Under the pieces are notes generated by a model. The model saw nothing but the letters and a program-made list of their open reading frames with translations, was not told the DNA's origin and did not search any database. From positions 372,001 to 436,000 of the forward strand of contig NC_083673.1 in assembly GCF_030384665.1 (NCBI RefSeq): a stretch of DNA of 64,000 nt, read 5' to 3'. Positions 30,995-40,759 of this stretch are shown piece by piece. The translations under genes were made by a program, and so were the position numbers. The stretch is from Lodderomyces elongisporus (lineage: Eukaryota > Ascomycota > Pichiomycetes > Serinales > Debaryomycetaceae). Each line of letters begins with the position of its first letter. The stretch's first letter is position 1.

Positions 30995-32299
30995 ATGACT
31001 TCATTAACGACAATTATCAAAGAAGAGCAGGCGTTCATTGAGGATTTACTAAGCTCAATTCCATTTAGTTCAAACCCAACAACTTATTTTCTCAAAATAT
31101 ACAAGCTCTCGCACCACCAACTCAATCAACTCAATGATGAACCCTTCAAGTTCCCCATTGAGGCAAATAAACTCTTGAAACTCTGCATTTCTTTAGGAAG
31201 CTTAATGAATACTTTGAGTATCGATGAGGAAAATTACAAGCAGCAAATTGCACAGCAGCGACAGTTTATGGCTAGGATAAATGGAAGAATAGCATCAACA
31301 CAGACACAAGCACAGATACCTACACCTACATCTACATCTACATCTACATCTACATCTATACCAACATCAACATCAAAATCAATGCTAGCCCCCGCACCCG
31401 TACCAGCACCCGCACCAGCACCCGAAAGGAAGTCCTTAATGGGATTAAGGCCAGGATATGATGCTAATGATCCATTAAACAGTAACAATTCACCTGCTTC
31501 CTATACTCCATTGACTGCTGGCCCGCCCCATCCATCACAACAATTGCAACAGCCGTCACGGCATGTGATTCATAGCTCGGGCCAGCAACCTTCAGGCTCG
31601 CACCATCAACCATCTTACCAAGTACGCTTCCTCAAGAGCCTTCTAACTATTCTCAAGAATTTTGATATCGATGGACCCCGGGACCCAATTGGCTCACACC
31701 AGTCACAAGGGCGTTCTTCAACGATGAGCTATAATAGAGAGAGTATGGCCTCGTATGGGTCCTCTTCATTTACTCCAAAACGTGTGCAATCCAATGGCAG
31801 TTTTGGAAGCGGTATTAATACATCGCCTATAAAGCTCAACTCGCGCCAGCTTCTTATAGAAAAACTTGAAATTAACATTAAATTGGACAATTTATTTATT
31901 TACAAAATCACGCTCAAATTGATCTTGTCGATTTATGCCAAATTAAGTGAGGCACTTTTGCAAATCAGAGAAGAAGAGCAATATATTTCGGCAATAACGA
32001 CAGCGACGACGACGACGATACCATCATCATCATCATCAACAACAACAACAACAACAACACCAACAGCAGCATCAACATCAACATCAGCGCATCAAGATGA
32101 AAGCTCCTCCATTTTTTCTGGCGAGTCTTCTAATTCTCTGGAGTCTAACTTGAGCAATACAGAATATTTAAAGCTTTTGCACAATGTACTATATCGAATA
32201 AGTCAAGGAATAATACAGCCTTTTGTTACATTACTATACGTTGAATTTGTTGAAACCAAGGTAACCGAAGACTTTACTCAACTAATAAATACTCTATAA
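30995..32299 (+). CDS. Uncharacterised 434-aa protein with low-complexity inserts
   Basis: I do not recognise this protein. It is a full ORF with an ordered-looking N-terminus (about 1-100, alternating hydrophobic helices such as FIEDLLSSIPF and ANKLLKLCISLGSLMNTL). Next come Thr-Ser repeats coded by ACATCT units and a Pro-Ala repeat (about 105-148), then a Ser/Gln/His-rich linker. A helical part at about 285-330 (RQLLIEKLEINIKLDNLFIYKI) precedes a Thr/Ser-rich insert, and a final helical region ends QPFVTLLYVEFVETKVTEDF. The two helical blocks separated by repeats suggest one all-alpha domain interrupted by fast-evolving linkers. No transmembrane segment or signal peptide is obvious. Coding status is supported by length and by in-frame retention across all the repeats. 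Confidence 0.75.
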   Translation: MTSLTTIIKEEQAFIEDLLSSIPFSSNPTTYFLKIYKLSHHQLNQLNDEPFKFPIEANKLLKLCISLGSLMNTLSIDEENYKQQIAQQRQFMARINGRIASTQTQAQIPTPTSTSTSTSTSIPTSTSKSMLAPAPVPAPAPAPERKSLMGLRPGYDANDPLNSNNSPASYTPLTAGPPHPSQQLQQPSRHVIHSSGQQPSGSHHQPSYQVRFLKSLLTILKNFDIDGPRDPIGSHQSQGRSSTMSYNRESMASYGSSSFTPKRVQSNGSFGSGINTSPIKLNSRQLLIEKLEINIKLDNLFIYKITLKLILSIYAKLSEALLQIREEEQYISAITTATTTTIPSSSSSTTTTTTTPTAASTSTSAHQDESSSIFSGESSNSLESNLSNTEYLKLLHNVLYRISQGIIQPFVTLLYVEFVETKVTEDFTQLINTL

Positions 32300-32881
32300 T
32301 AATTTAGATTAATATGAACTATGCAATATCCGATACGTGTTTCACATCTGTTGTACTCTCTGTGTCGAACTTCAATTTCAAGCATTCTTTACCGCGTTGT
32401 AACAGCAAAACATATATACTTTCACACTATTCTTGTGATTAATTTACACCCAAAAAAGTATCATATAGATGTTTCGTTGATTCGATATTTGACTGTTTGT
32501 ATGTATTCTTATTCTCTATTTTTTCTTTATTTTTTTTCTTTATTTTTTTTTTTAAATACCCCAACTCAGACTCTGCTCGATAGTGCTTCGTAAGCATGTA
32601 AATCAAACAAATGAAAAATAAGACAAAGCAAAACAGAACAGAACAGAACAGGATAGAACAGAACAGCCACGTACCATGTGAATGTACATATCGTGGCTAG
32701 GATTGGGTAAATCTTCTTTAGATGTCATTATGATTTTCAACTATTACTCTAACAGATTTGGGATTACTAAACTATCCACGTAGTAGTCGATCCTGATCAG
32801 GACATAGTTCTTTATAAGCACTCAACATAGCATACTCAAGGATGCGTGTGACTGTTGTTTCACGCATAATTATGCCTAAAG
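32300..32881. other. Convergent intergenic region with (AACAG)n repeat
   Basis: This 582-bp stretch contains T-rich DNA (32518-32555) and an imperfect AACAG pentamer repeat (about 32630-32667). A 90-codon ORF here is hydrophobic noise with no family match. No gene is called. Confidence 0.5.
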
Positions 32882-33130
32882 TTACACCCACCACCAATCA
32901 GCAAATCTTCTCCATATAACTTTGCTAAATCTTCGTCCCAATAACTTCCCAATCAATGGAAACAATACAAAACTTAGTAATGCTTGAATCTGCTTCATAC
33001 TTTCTTCCCATTGCTCTTGGGCAGACACTTCATATGATCCAATCGAGTATTCAGATCCCGAGTAGTCAGAGTCGTAATCAATATCGCTATCATCCTCTGT
33101 AAAGTTATTATAGTCGATTACTGTTGCCAT
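32882..33130 (-). CDS. MIM2: Small single-pass protein resembling Mim2 (mitochondrial outer-membrane import)
   Basis: An 82-aa protein: an acidic N-terminal half (about 1-40, rich in Asp, Ser, Tyr), one predicted membrane segment ALLSFVLFPLIGKLLG (about 50-65), and a short basic/aromatic end RRFSKVIWRRFADWWW. This charge layout and the PLIGKxLGRR-type segment resemble Mim2, which with Mim1 inserts helical proteins into the mitochondrial outer membrane. It has a clean ATG, its own intergenic spaces on both sides, and a biased amino-acid pattern that is unlikely by chance. The assignment rests on remembered family features; it could be another small tail-anchored protein. Confidence 0.62.
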   Translation of the reverse strand: MATVIDYNNFTEDDSDIDYDSDYSGSEYSIGSYEVSAQEQWEESMKQIQALLSFVLFPLIGKLLGRRFSKVIWRRFADWWWV

Positions 33131-33546
33131 TGATACTCTATTGTGTTCTACTTGATTCTAATTGATTCTATTTGATTCTATTTTGACCTCAATCTTATTT
33201 ATAAATCAATTCATATATGTTTTCGTGTTTCTGCGGAAAAAAAAAGGTTGAATTGTATCTTAAACAGCTTTGTTCAGAAAAATGTTACTTAAAAATGATG
33301 AAGAAATTGGGAAACTGGAAATCTGGGAATTTGGAAATTTAAAAACCTCAAAATCGTTGCTGCGAACATTATGATTTTTTCTCTCCAGTGATCATTGTAT
33401 TTACTATTTAAACAAATTGTTTGTCCTATTCCTTTACGCCGTCGATTTGAAAATAAGTAAACAAGTTTTTTTTAATTTAATCAATCCATATACACATTCG
33501 GGGGTCATCATGTTATTTTGTCCACAAAAAGTAATTAGCCAATGAC
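33131..33546. promoter_or_regulatory. Divergent intergenic region between the MIM2-like and OB-fold-like genes
   Basis: This 416-bp region has a TTGATTCTA-type imperfect repeat just upstream of the MIM2-like ATG (about 33140-33182), and a GGAAACTGGAAA-like repeat around 33308-33340. Just before the downstream gene there are two upstream ATGs, at 33510 and 33542. Confidence 0.5.
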
Positions 33547-33550
33547 ATGA
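33542..33550 (+). promoter_or_regulatory. Minimal two-codon upstream ORF overlapping the start codon
   Basis: ATG-ACA-TGA: its TGA (33548-33550) overlaps the main ATG (33547-33549) by two bases. A further upstream ATG at 33510 opens 11 codons that stop at 33543-33545. Both matter only if transcription starts upstream of 33510. Confidence 0.55.
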
Positions 33551-34026
33551 CCAAGTTGATACTTGAACCTTCGCAACTACGACAACAATTTCCTAGAGCA
33601 GCACAGCACCGACCAGAACGCGTGCGGCTAGCTGTACAAATCTACTCATATAATCAAAACGACGATGTTGTGGTAGTTCAGCCACTACCTATTACTTTGT
33701 GTGGCAATAATCATCGTCATGATCATGATTTTGGTGTAACTAAAACTAACCTAACAGACGATTTAAATGATAGTAAAGGCAATAGCCGGAAAGGTGAAAC
33801 TGATACGAAAAAGAGAAACAAGCTTTATACAATAAAGATAGCGGATGTGCTTGAGGATGTATATCCAGGGACTCTTCAACCAGGGAATTTGGTGAATATC
33901 GAAGCATTCTATGATGGTAAGCAGATAAATGCATTTAGTCTAACCTTGATCAGAGATATGGATTCAGTAGTGAAACTGTTTGAAGTTTTGAAGTATATGA
34001 GTGAAATTAAACCACTCCGAATTTAA
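33547..34026 (+). CDS. Small OB-fold-like protein, possible Ten1-like telomere component
   Basis: A 159-aa protein I cannot name with certainty. Its hydrophobic pattern is that of one OB fold: strands around PERVRLAVQIYSY and VVVVQPLPITL, a low-complexity insert (about 55-92), then KLYTIKIADVLEDVYPGTL, a PGNLVNIEAFYDG strand pair, INAFSLTLIRD and a C-terminal helix. Small single-OB proteins of this size include Ten1 (CST telomere complex) and Rpa3-type subunits; Ten1 is the candidate I favour, weakly. The AUG overlaps the stop of a two-codon upstream ORF (ATG ACA TGA at 33542-33550). The alternating conserved-looking strands and the neighbour spacing support a real gene. Confidence 0.68.
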   Translation: MTKLILEPSQLRQQFPRAAQHRPERVRLAVQIYSYNQNDDVVVVQPLPITLCGNNHRHDHDFGVTKTNLTDDLNDSKGNSRKGETDTKKRNKLYTIKIADVLEDVYPGTLQPGNLVNIEAFYDGKQINAFSLTLIRDMDSVVKLFEVLKYMSEIKPLRI

Positions 34027-34483
34027 GATGAAGTTTGAAAGAGTGATGCTAAGTTAAAAAAAAAAACTAAACAAACAAGCAAAAAGAAAGAAAGAAAAAT
34101 ATAAAATAATAATAATAATAATAATAAAAAAAGATATGAGCTGGTTTATTCAAACAATGTATTCCGTGAACAATTGAAAAGGAATTTCATCTTTGCAATA
34201 TATACTTGTCTGTTTGTTTGTTTGTATGTTTCTTTCATTCGTTTTCTTTCTTTTGCCAAAATCAAATATCAACTTTCTACTGTATGTGAATACTATAGTA
34301 AAAGTAAAACTACATAATTCATAGTGGGATTGGGTTTCGTAATTTCTCTCTCGCGCTCTCTCTCTCTCTCTCTCTGTATTTGTGTATCAGTATATATAAA
34401 TATATGTATTTTAATTTTTTTATTTTTTTATTTTTTTTTTCACATTTGAGGGCATCATAAAGGAGACCATCTCTCCATCCTCC
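34027..34483. other. Intergenic region upstream of TRM1
   Basis: This 457-bp region contains an (AAT)n run (about 34107-34126), a TTTG repeat (34210-34225) and a (CT)n microsatellite (34346-34374). T-rich DNA lies directly before TRM1. No gene is seen. Confidence 0.5.
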
Positions 34484-36241
34484 ATGCTAAAGAGACTCAC
34501 ACTATTATTCAAGAATCGACTATTATTCACTATAGAGACACAGAGGAGTATGAGCATAAGTAACGGTACTACGAATGATGTACTATCGGCTTCGGCTCCG
34601 GCCATGGACCTGGACCTGGCGCTGGCGACACCCACAAATGCGCAAACGCAGTCAGTTGGTTCCCCCAATGAGTCCAATTTCAACTATACAACAGAAGGTA
34701 AAGCTACAATTTTAACACCCAAAAAAGATGAAGTTTTCTATAATCCAATCCAGCAGTTCAACAGAGACATATCGACAATGTCCATTATAGCCTACGATCA
34801 AATGCGTATAGAAGCGATTAATTCGAAAGAAAAATCTGCCTCGTATAAGAAACGCAAATTACAAGGATTGACCATTCTTGAGTCTCTTGCGGCTTCGGGT
34901 CTTCGCTCTTGTCGATATGGGTTGGAGATTCCCCGCGTGCACAAAATAGTAGCCAATGACATGTCTGCCGAAGCAGTAACATCTATCGAGCGTAACATTG
35001 AGCACAATAGTTTATCAGGTAAAGTTGTTGCTAATCATGGTGACGCGATCAAATTTATGGCTTCGACGGGACAAAAATTTCACATTATTGATTTGGATCC
35101 GTATGGTACAGCATCGCCGTTTATTGATTCTGCATTACAATGTGTGGAAGATGATGGAATGTTGCTTGTAACGTGTACAGATGCTGCTGTTCTTGCAGGG
35201 AGCGGATACCCTGAAAAGTGCTTTGCACTTTACGGCGGGAATAATTTTGGAAATTCATATATTAATAGCGAGTCGAACCATGAAGTAGGAATCAGGCTTA
35301 TGCTTTCGTCGATTGCCGCAACAGCTGCAAAGTATAAAAAGGCTATTGAACCGATGTTGAGTTTGAGTATTGATTACTATTTCCGTGTTTGGGTGCGTGT
35401 TAAGAATTCTCCGATTAAAGTGAAAAACTTGGCTTCTGAAACAATGATGGCTTATGGATGTCATGGATGCGGGAACAAACATGTCCAGCCATTTGGTCTC
35501 AAAAAAGACGGTAAATTTATTTATCCCAAATTGGCATCTGGTCTCAACGACCATTGTAGGTATTGTGATGGGACGTACACCGTTGCCGGCCCAATGTATG
35601 CGGGCCCTTTACATAACGTTGACTTTATTGATCGAATACTTGATATCAATCACAAAGCTGACAAGGATGTCTATGGAACCACAGAGAGGATCAAGGGTAT
35701 GCTCACATTAGCTAAAAGTGAACTTCCTGATGTTCCATTTTTTGAAAACTTGAACAAAGTCGGTGCTCTTTTCAAATCGGCGCCAATATCTATTGACGAA
35801 TATGCCAGAGCCGTGGGTAATTTGGGATACGATGTCAGTCTAACCCATGCAAAGAAGAATTGTATCAAGAGTAATATTCCTTGGAACCTCAATTTGGAAA
35901 TATTCAAGCAATGGAATAAAAAGCAGAATGAGGCATATCTTGAGACTATGGAGAAAAGAGTTGAAGAAGGCAAGGAGCTTTCCGAGAAACTCCAAGTCAA
36001 GGTTGACAAATTGAAACAGGATATATACTATAGTCCAAACTTGAATGACAAGTCTCCGGGCGCCAATATCTTGAAAAACGATTTGGTAGGAAACAAACTG
36101 GATGGAGTTGAGGCGGTGGTGATTGATTTTGATACTGAAAACGAAGCTAGTAAGAAAGTAGCAAAGTTGAGAAGAGTTAAAATGGTTAGGTTTCAAGAAA
36201 ACCCAACCAAGAATTGGGGACCCATGGCAAGAGCAAAGTAG
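34484..36241 (+). CDS. TRM1: tRNA (guanine26-N2)-dimethyltransferase Trm1
   Basis: A 585-aa SAM-dependent enzyme that makes N2,N2-dimethylguanosine at position 26 of cytosolic and mitochondrial tRNAs. Visible: FYNPIQQFNRDIS (about 86-98), the SAM-binding region ILESLAASGLRSCRYGLEIP, the conserved IDLDPYGTASPFIDSA (about 205-220), and Cys pairs CHGCGNK and CRYCDGTYTVAGPMYAGPLH in the C-terminal domain. The first ATG gives an N-terminal extension rich in Arg, Lys and Leu, without acidic residues until residue 18 (MLKRLTLLFKNRLLF), a likely mitochondrial presequence. A second in-frame ATG at residue 23 (34550) would give the nuclear/cytosolic form, as in S. cerevisiae TRM1. Confidence 0.95.
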   Translation: MLKRLTLLFKNRLLFTIETQRSMSISNGTTNDVLSASAPAMDLDLALATPTNAQTQSVGSPNESNFNYTTEGKATILTPKKDEVFYNPIQQFNRDISTMSIIAYDQMRIEAINSKEKSASYKKRKLQGLTILESLAASGLRSCRYGLEIPRVHKIVANDMSAEAVTSIERNIEHNSLSGKVVANHGDAIKFMASTGQKFHIIDLDPYGTASPFIDSALQCVEDDGMLLVTCTDAAVLAGSGYPEKCFALYGGNNFGNSYINSESNHEVGIRLMLSSIAATAAKYKKAIEPMLSLSIDYYFRVWVRVKNSPIKVKNLASETMMAYGCHGCGNKHVQPFGLKKDGKFIYPKLASGLNDHCRYCDGTYTVAGPMYAGPLHNVDFIDRILDINHKADKDVYGTTERIKGMLTLAKSELPDVPFFENLNKVGALFKSAPISIDEYARAVGNLGYDVSLTHAKKNCIKSNIPWNLNLEIFKQWNKKQNEAYLETMEKRVEEGKELSEKLQVKVDKLKQDIYYSPNLNDKSPGANILKNDLVGNKLDGVEAVVIDFDTENEASKKVAKLRRVKMVRFQENPTKNWGPMARAK

Positions 36242-37149
36242 AAATGTTTAAAGAAAAAGAGATCACAAGAGGAGAAAGAGGAGAAAGAAAAAAAATAAAA
36301 AAGAGAGATAGAAGTATTTCTGAATTACTGTATTGAAAGAATGACAAGTATCTTTGTATATCTAGTGGAGTATAAAGATGTATCTTGTTAGCTTGTAGCA
36401 TTAACATTTTAATTTGTTGTTGTATATGTAAACCATTGGTCTTCAGTTTACAGTCCTTGTTATGTTCTCTATTGTTCTGATATCTCCTTGTTTTTTGGTG
36501 TTTTGAAAATAGGAAACCATAGCGACACAACCACTAGACGAAAAAAAACCTCGCCGATTTGGCACTGCATATAAGTCAATTTTCTTTTTTTGCAGATGAA
36601 GTGCATTCTCGTAAATAAAAAATTGGTTTGGTCTATGCTGCACCTCGTGTTAACACACACTTTGAACTGTTAATTTTCCAATTGTGTTCTTTTTCATTTT
36701 TTTCATTTTTTTTTTCATTACTATTCCATTCTTTGATTAAAACTCAAGTTACAAGCCTTGCCATTTGGATCAGAAAACATACGAGGCATATGAGTCATGC
36801 TCAACCTTAAACAAAGGGGAACTTCAGTAAATAAAAGACTACGAGCTCATGGAATGAATTTAAACATTTATTAACTGTAAACAGAAACCACGAATATACA
36901 CGCGGTAATATTAATATATATATATATATAAATATATATATATGTATAAACAAATGATGAAAAGGATAAAGGAAAATGATAAATAGTCAATATTCCTATA
37001 TTGTCAACGAGCAATTGACTAATCAAAACTAAAGCTGTAGCTACTTGCATAGTGTATTGGTGGTTGGAAAACGGTTGTACTTGAATATTGAAGAAAAAAA
37101 AAATCAAGGTAGTCAATGCATGCATCATAAAACTTGATAAAAACAAAAC
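36242..37149. other. Convergent intergenic region TRM1-GPI protein gene
   Basis: This 908-bp stretch has a purine-rich tract just after TRM1 (36248-36308), a T-rich stretch (36685-36720), and a (TA)n segment at about 36912-36942. Short ORFs here show no domain. No gene is seen. Confidence 0.5.
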
Positions 37150-37356
37150 TTAAAACAACAAGGCAACCATACCGGCAGCAGCAGCGGCAGCAAAAGCACC
37201 TGTTCCTCCAGCACCAGTGCCTACAAATGCAGCACCAGCGTTCGAAGTAGTTTGAGTAGTAACGTTTGATGCAGTAGTATCGTTAGCAGTAGCGTTAGCA
37301 GCAGATACAACTGATGCGGAAGCGGCTAAAGCTATAATGACATTGGAAAATTGCAT
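37150..37356 (-). CDS. Small putative GPI-anchored cell-surface protein
   Basis: A 68-aa protein beginning MQFSNVIIALAASASVVSA, a good secretory signal peptide with likely cleavage near Ala19. A short Thr/Asn/Ser-rich mature part (about 20-42) has several N-x-T/S sites, and a C-terminal Gly/Ala-rich region ends in a hydrophobic AAAAAAGMVALLF tail. That tail is a typical GPI-attachment signal, with a small-residue omega site around Asn-Ala-Gly (about 38-41). The mature peptide would be only about 20-25 residues. The ATG at 37354-37356 is used; the open frame extends 19 codons to a TTG and has no other ATG. It resembles the tiny GPI proteins of Candida cell walls, but I cannot name a family. 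Confidence 0.75.
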   Translation of the reverse strand: MQFSNVIIALAASASVVSAANATANDTTASNVTTQTTSNAGAAFVGTGAGGTGAFAAAAAAGMVALLF

Positions 37357-39826
37357 TTTAACTGAATATTGTGTGTTTTTAGCGAATGTGAACGGAAAAG
37401 TGAGTTTTGACAAATGGACAAGATAAATCCTAGTGTTGATCAGATTAAACTGGAGAAGATGGAGACAAGTAGAACGTCAAAAAAAAAATAAAGAAAAAGG
37501 GCAAAGGGCAAAGGACAATGAAATATGAAATATGAATAATGAAAAATGAAAAATTGAATAAGAAAGCAGGAAGAGAAAACAGTAGCAAGAGGAAGGATAA
37601 AACATCTTTCTCTCTTTCTGTTTTTGTAGAGATTTTTCGTGATATATTTATATTATTTGCAAAAATAACATATGAACACGGCTGAGTGAGACAGGAACCT
37701 TTCTATACTTTTGTTTTTTTGCTTTCCTTCCTTGTTGTATACTTTCTTCTTTTTCCAGATTGAATGTACATACCCTAAATTACTTCTCAATCTGTTTCAA
37801 TATCCCTTTCCTCTATCTATTCCTTATTATTGTCATTTACAAATATTCCAAAATAGAATAATTAGTAAAAAAAAAAAAGAAGAAGAACAGAAGAAATGAA
37901 GGAAAGTTTGCTGAACGACATCAAAATGCACAAAGATAAATAAAGCGTCGTTATTATGCACCATTACTTGGCTTTGCGGTTTTTTTTTTCCTTATTCATT
38001 CTTCAATCTTATTTGCTTCAAGCAATGAAAAATTAGGGAAACTGGAAGGTTTTAATGAGAGACAAGAAACCAAGAAGGAGATGTTATAGAAGATAGGAGT
38101 TGAATTGCAAATAATTATAAACTTTACCACACGATAAGTTGAAACAATTGAATTATTTGTTAAAGCGAATGACTGGTTTCGGTTACGCATTGTCCGATTG
38201 GTAGGTTTTACGGGCACAAAGAAGATTAGAAAACAATATGTCTCAAGTAATGAATTAACAATAAGTGAAAAAAGAGGGAAAAACTTTGGTAAACATGAAA
38301 AATTTTTTAATCAAGAACCGAAAAGGAAGGCGGGATGATAGGAGAGAGAGGGGGGGGTGGGTCGGTAAAGTAAATAAAGTGGAGTTGATAAACTTTTCAT
38401 TTCCTGAAAATCACTCATTGATATGGCTTGTTAAATGCTAAGAAATTTTATATGAAAAGTCACCAAAGTCAATCAGAGTCGATAAAAAATTCTTTGTTGG
38501 TAGATACTGTACTGTTGGCAAACACGTGCGGTATGGGGTACGATAACTTTGATTATCAACGCCTCATAATACTCAGGATTAAGGCTGTGTTATAATTCAA
38601 TTTTGCTTTTCAAAACATAAAAAAAAATACAAATACAGAAACAAATAACAAATAACAAAAAAGCAAAAAAACGAAAGCATGGTAATGAGAATGGTCCTGT
38701 TCTTTTCTTTCTTGTCCATCAAAAGTTTCCTTTTCTTTTCGGTTTTATGGTGAGTGTGTCGCGGTCCAGTTAAGTTTGTGCAACGTAACTGTGATAACTC
38801 ACTTTTGTATGTAATAGATGAGTCGAGGTTCTGTTTTCATTTCGGCTTTTAATTTTTTTTTTGTTTTCTGGAAAGTTTATCAATCAATTCAACTAAATAA
38901 GCAAAACGTGTGTATTGGACCTTATCTTGATATGCTAATAATTTTTGCTCTTTGACATTGAATCTCACGTGTTTTATTTTAAAGTTTGTTAAATTGTTCC
39001 TAGTGTACAAGTATAGGAAGGAATAAGTGATCCATCCGAATGCATACAAATGTACATATACAAACAGACAAAGGCTTAACATAACTACCTAGTCACTTCA
39101 CTGCCTTTACCATACCTCTGAAAAGGCATATTGAATGAAAATACCATATGGCTCTTGTATTAATGTTTTGTGTTCAAATAGTTCAGCATATCAACACAGG
39201 AAGCAGCTATCAAAATTATTGATAAAAAGGTGTTTAAAATAATGCAAGCTCAAATGTTGTTCTTGTTCCAGAAGAGATAATTTCCTTTACCTTTTGGGAT
39301 AAACATCACAAATGGTTCAAAACATATCTGATTATGAATAGTTGTGAAGCTTAAAAAAAAGGATTGAAACCAAAACCAAAAGAAACCCAGAAAAGAAAAA
39401 TAGAACATGAGCCGCAAACGCGATAGTTTGAGAATATTTTCGAAATAGTTAGCCAACCCTTCCCCCACCTTCACCTACCTAACCCCTTCCCTCCTTCAAA
39501 GAAGCTCAAAAAAAAAAGTTTGTTTCAACCGGAGATACTTCTGGATACTTCCTGATCTAACTAGAAACAGATTAGTATATCAATTTTAGCCAACAATACT
39601 TATTATCTTACTACTCATGTAATACACTGGTACACGGCAAATCTTATTTCAAAAACCAAATTACGGAAAAAAACAAAAAAGAAAGACAATAAACAAATGG
39701 ATAAATAAAATCAAGAAAGGAAACATTAAGGAGAAAAGTTGGTAATAAGGTAAAAAAAAAGGTAAAATAAAGCTAATAGAGAGTAACTGTATCAAAAGAA
39801 AAAAAAAACATTTGCTGCTTTTCAAA
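37357..39826. other. Longest gene-poor stretch (2.5 kb)
   Basis: This is a gene-poor spacer between two divergent genes. It contains CACGTG sites at 38523-38528 and 38966-38971, a G8 run near 38351, A/T tracts, and small ORFs of which only the 77-codon minus-strand frame at 38849-39082 looks worth noting. No tRNA or snoRNA signature was found by eye. A noncoding RNA, a gene made of small exons or an origin cannot be excluded. Confidence 0.45.
38849..39082 (-). CDS. Possible small membrane protein (77 aa)
   Basis: A candidate only. An ATG-initiated frame encodes one hydrophobic segment (LSLCLFVYVHLYAFGWITY, about 2-20) followed by a basic, amphipathic C-terminus (VRFNVKEQKLL... and LVELIDKLSRKQKK). 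The pattern resembles short mitochondrial or ER single-pass proteins, but I recognise no family. The codon content is AT-driven and the length is within chance in such DNA. Confidence 0.3.
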   Translation of the reverse strand: MLSLCLFVYVHLYAFGWITYSFLYLYTRNNLTNFKIKHVRFNVKEQKLLAYQDKVQYTRFAYLVELIDKLSRKQKKN

Positions 39827-40759
39827 ATGATTGTTAACCAACACAAGGAAACCCTTAAACGACTAAGTTCAAAAGTCATTAATAACCTTTACTTACTAAG
39901 CGGAGCTCCCAATCCACGTGCAGTTAACAAAGTTTCCAAAATTGAGTCCTTTTTGTCCCAATACCACTTGTATGCTATACAATTTCAAAATTTGCATAAA
40001 CAAAACACACTTGGCATTGATGTTGGGTTCAAGAATTTTTCTTATTGCAAAACTACCGGCAAAGAGTTTCCACTAGAAATCACCAAATGGGAGAAATTAC
40101 AACTTTACCAAAAGTTTGGTACTGATTACCAAAATATACTCCAGGAGAATTCCATACTTGATAAACAACGATACAACTGTCATATTGCAAACAAATTAGT
40201 TTCATATTTAAACCTTGAATCATGCAATGTGAAAATCATGGAGGTGCAAAGAACAAGGTCTGGAGGGAACCTGGCAACACTTCCCATTGTGCAAGATAAC
40301 CGTGATTTGGAACGAGCCATATTTGGCAAAGTTTATCCCGGGATTCTTTTCCCAGTAGAGGTCAACAAAATGATCAATTACTGGGTTTATGCACATGTCA
40401 ACCAGGAGTCAAAGAAGAAATTGACTCAATACAGAAAAAAATGGCGCGCTGAACTCGTTTTGAGTTGGTATGGAAAACTATACACGTTACCGGGGTTTAA
40501 AGAACAACATTTGACGAAAAAGGGCTTATTGGAATTTTTGGATTTAGATGCGCGTGAAAAGATTGATGATCTAATAGACTCATTGCTTTACAACTTATAC
40601 ATAAACTCGACATTTAGTAATTTGAAAGAGTTTGGAAAATGTTTGCATGAAGGAAACAATGATTTAACTGGTGTTGTGGAGAAAAGGTTACGATTTCATC
40701 GTGACCTACTACAACCTATTTATGACAAATATGAGTTGAAATGGAAAGATGTAAATTGA
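39827..40759 (+). CDS. CCE1: Mitochondrial Holliday-junction resolvase Cce1/Ydc2
   Basis: A 310-aa RNase H-fold nuclease that resolves four-way junctions in mitochondrial DNA. The family's motifs are visible: LGIDVGFKNFSYC with catalytic Asp65 (62-74), the MEVQRTRSGG block with Glu139, and an acidic cluster REKIDDLIDSLLYNLY in the C-terminal part that would supply the last metal ligands. The first 50 residues contain a short basic region and a helix-turn pattern resembling the SAP-like DNA-binding module of Cce1. The ATG at 39827 is used; the open frame reaches five codons upstream to a TTG only. Mitochondrial import is expected from the family. Confidence 0.88.
   Translation: MIVNQHKETLKRLSSKVINNLYLLSGAPNPRAVNKVSKIESFLSQYHLYAIQFQNLHKQNTLGIDVGFKNFSYCKTTGKEFPLEITKWEKLQLYQKFGTDYQNILQENSILDKQRYNCHIANKLVSYLNLESCNVKIMEVQRTRSGGNLATLPIVQDNRDLERAIFGKVYPGILFPVEVNKMINYWVYAHVNQESKKKLTQYRKKWRAELVLSWYGKLYTLPGFKEQHLTKKGLLEFLDLDAREKIDDLIDSLLYNLYINSTFSNLKEFGKCLHEGNNDLTGVVEKRLRFHRDLLQPIYDKYELKWKDVN

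Noticed and set aside
39812..39826. Five-codon upstream extension of CCE1
   Set aside because: It begins with TTG; the ATG at 39827 is the natural start.
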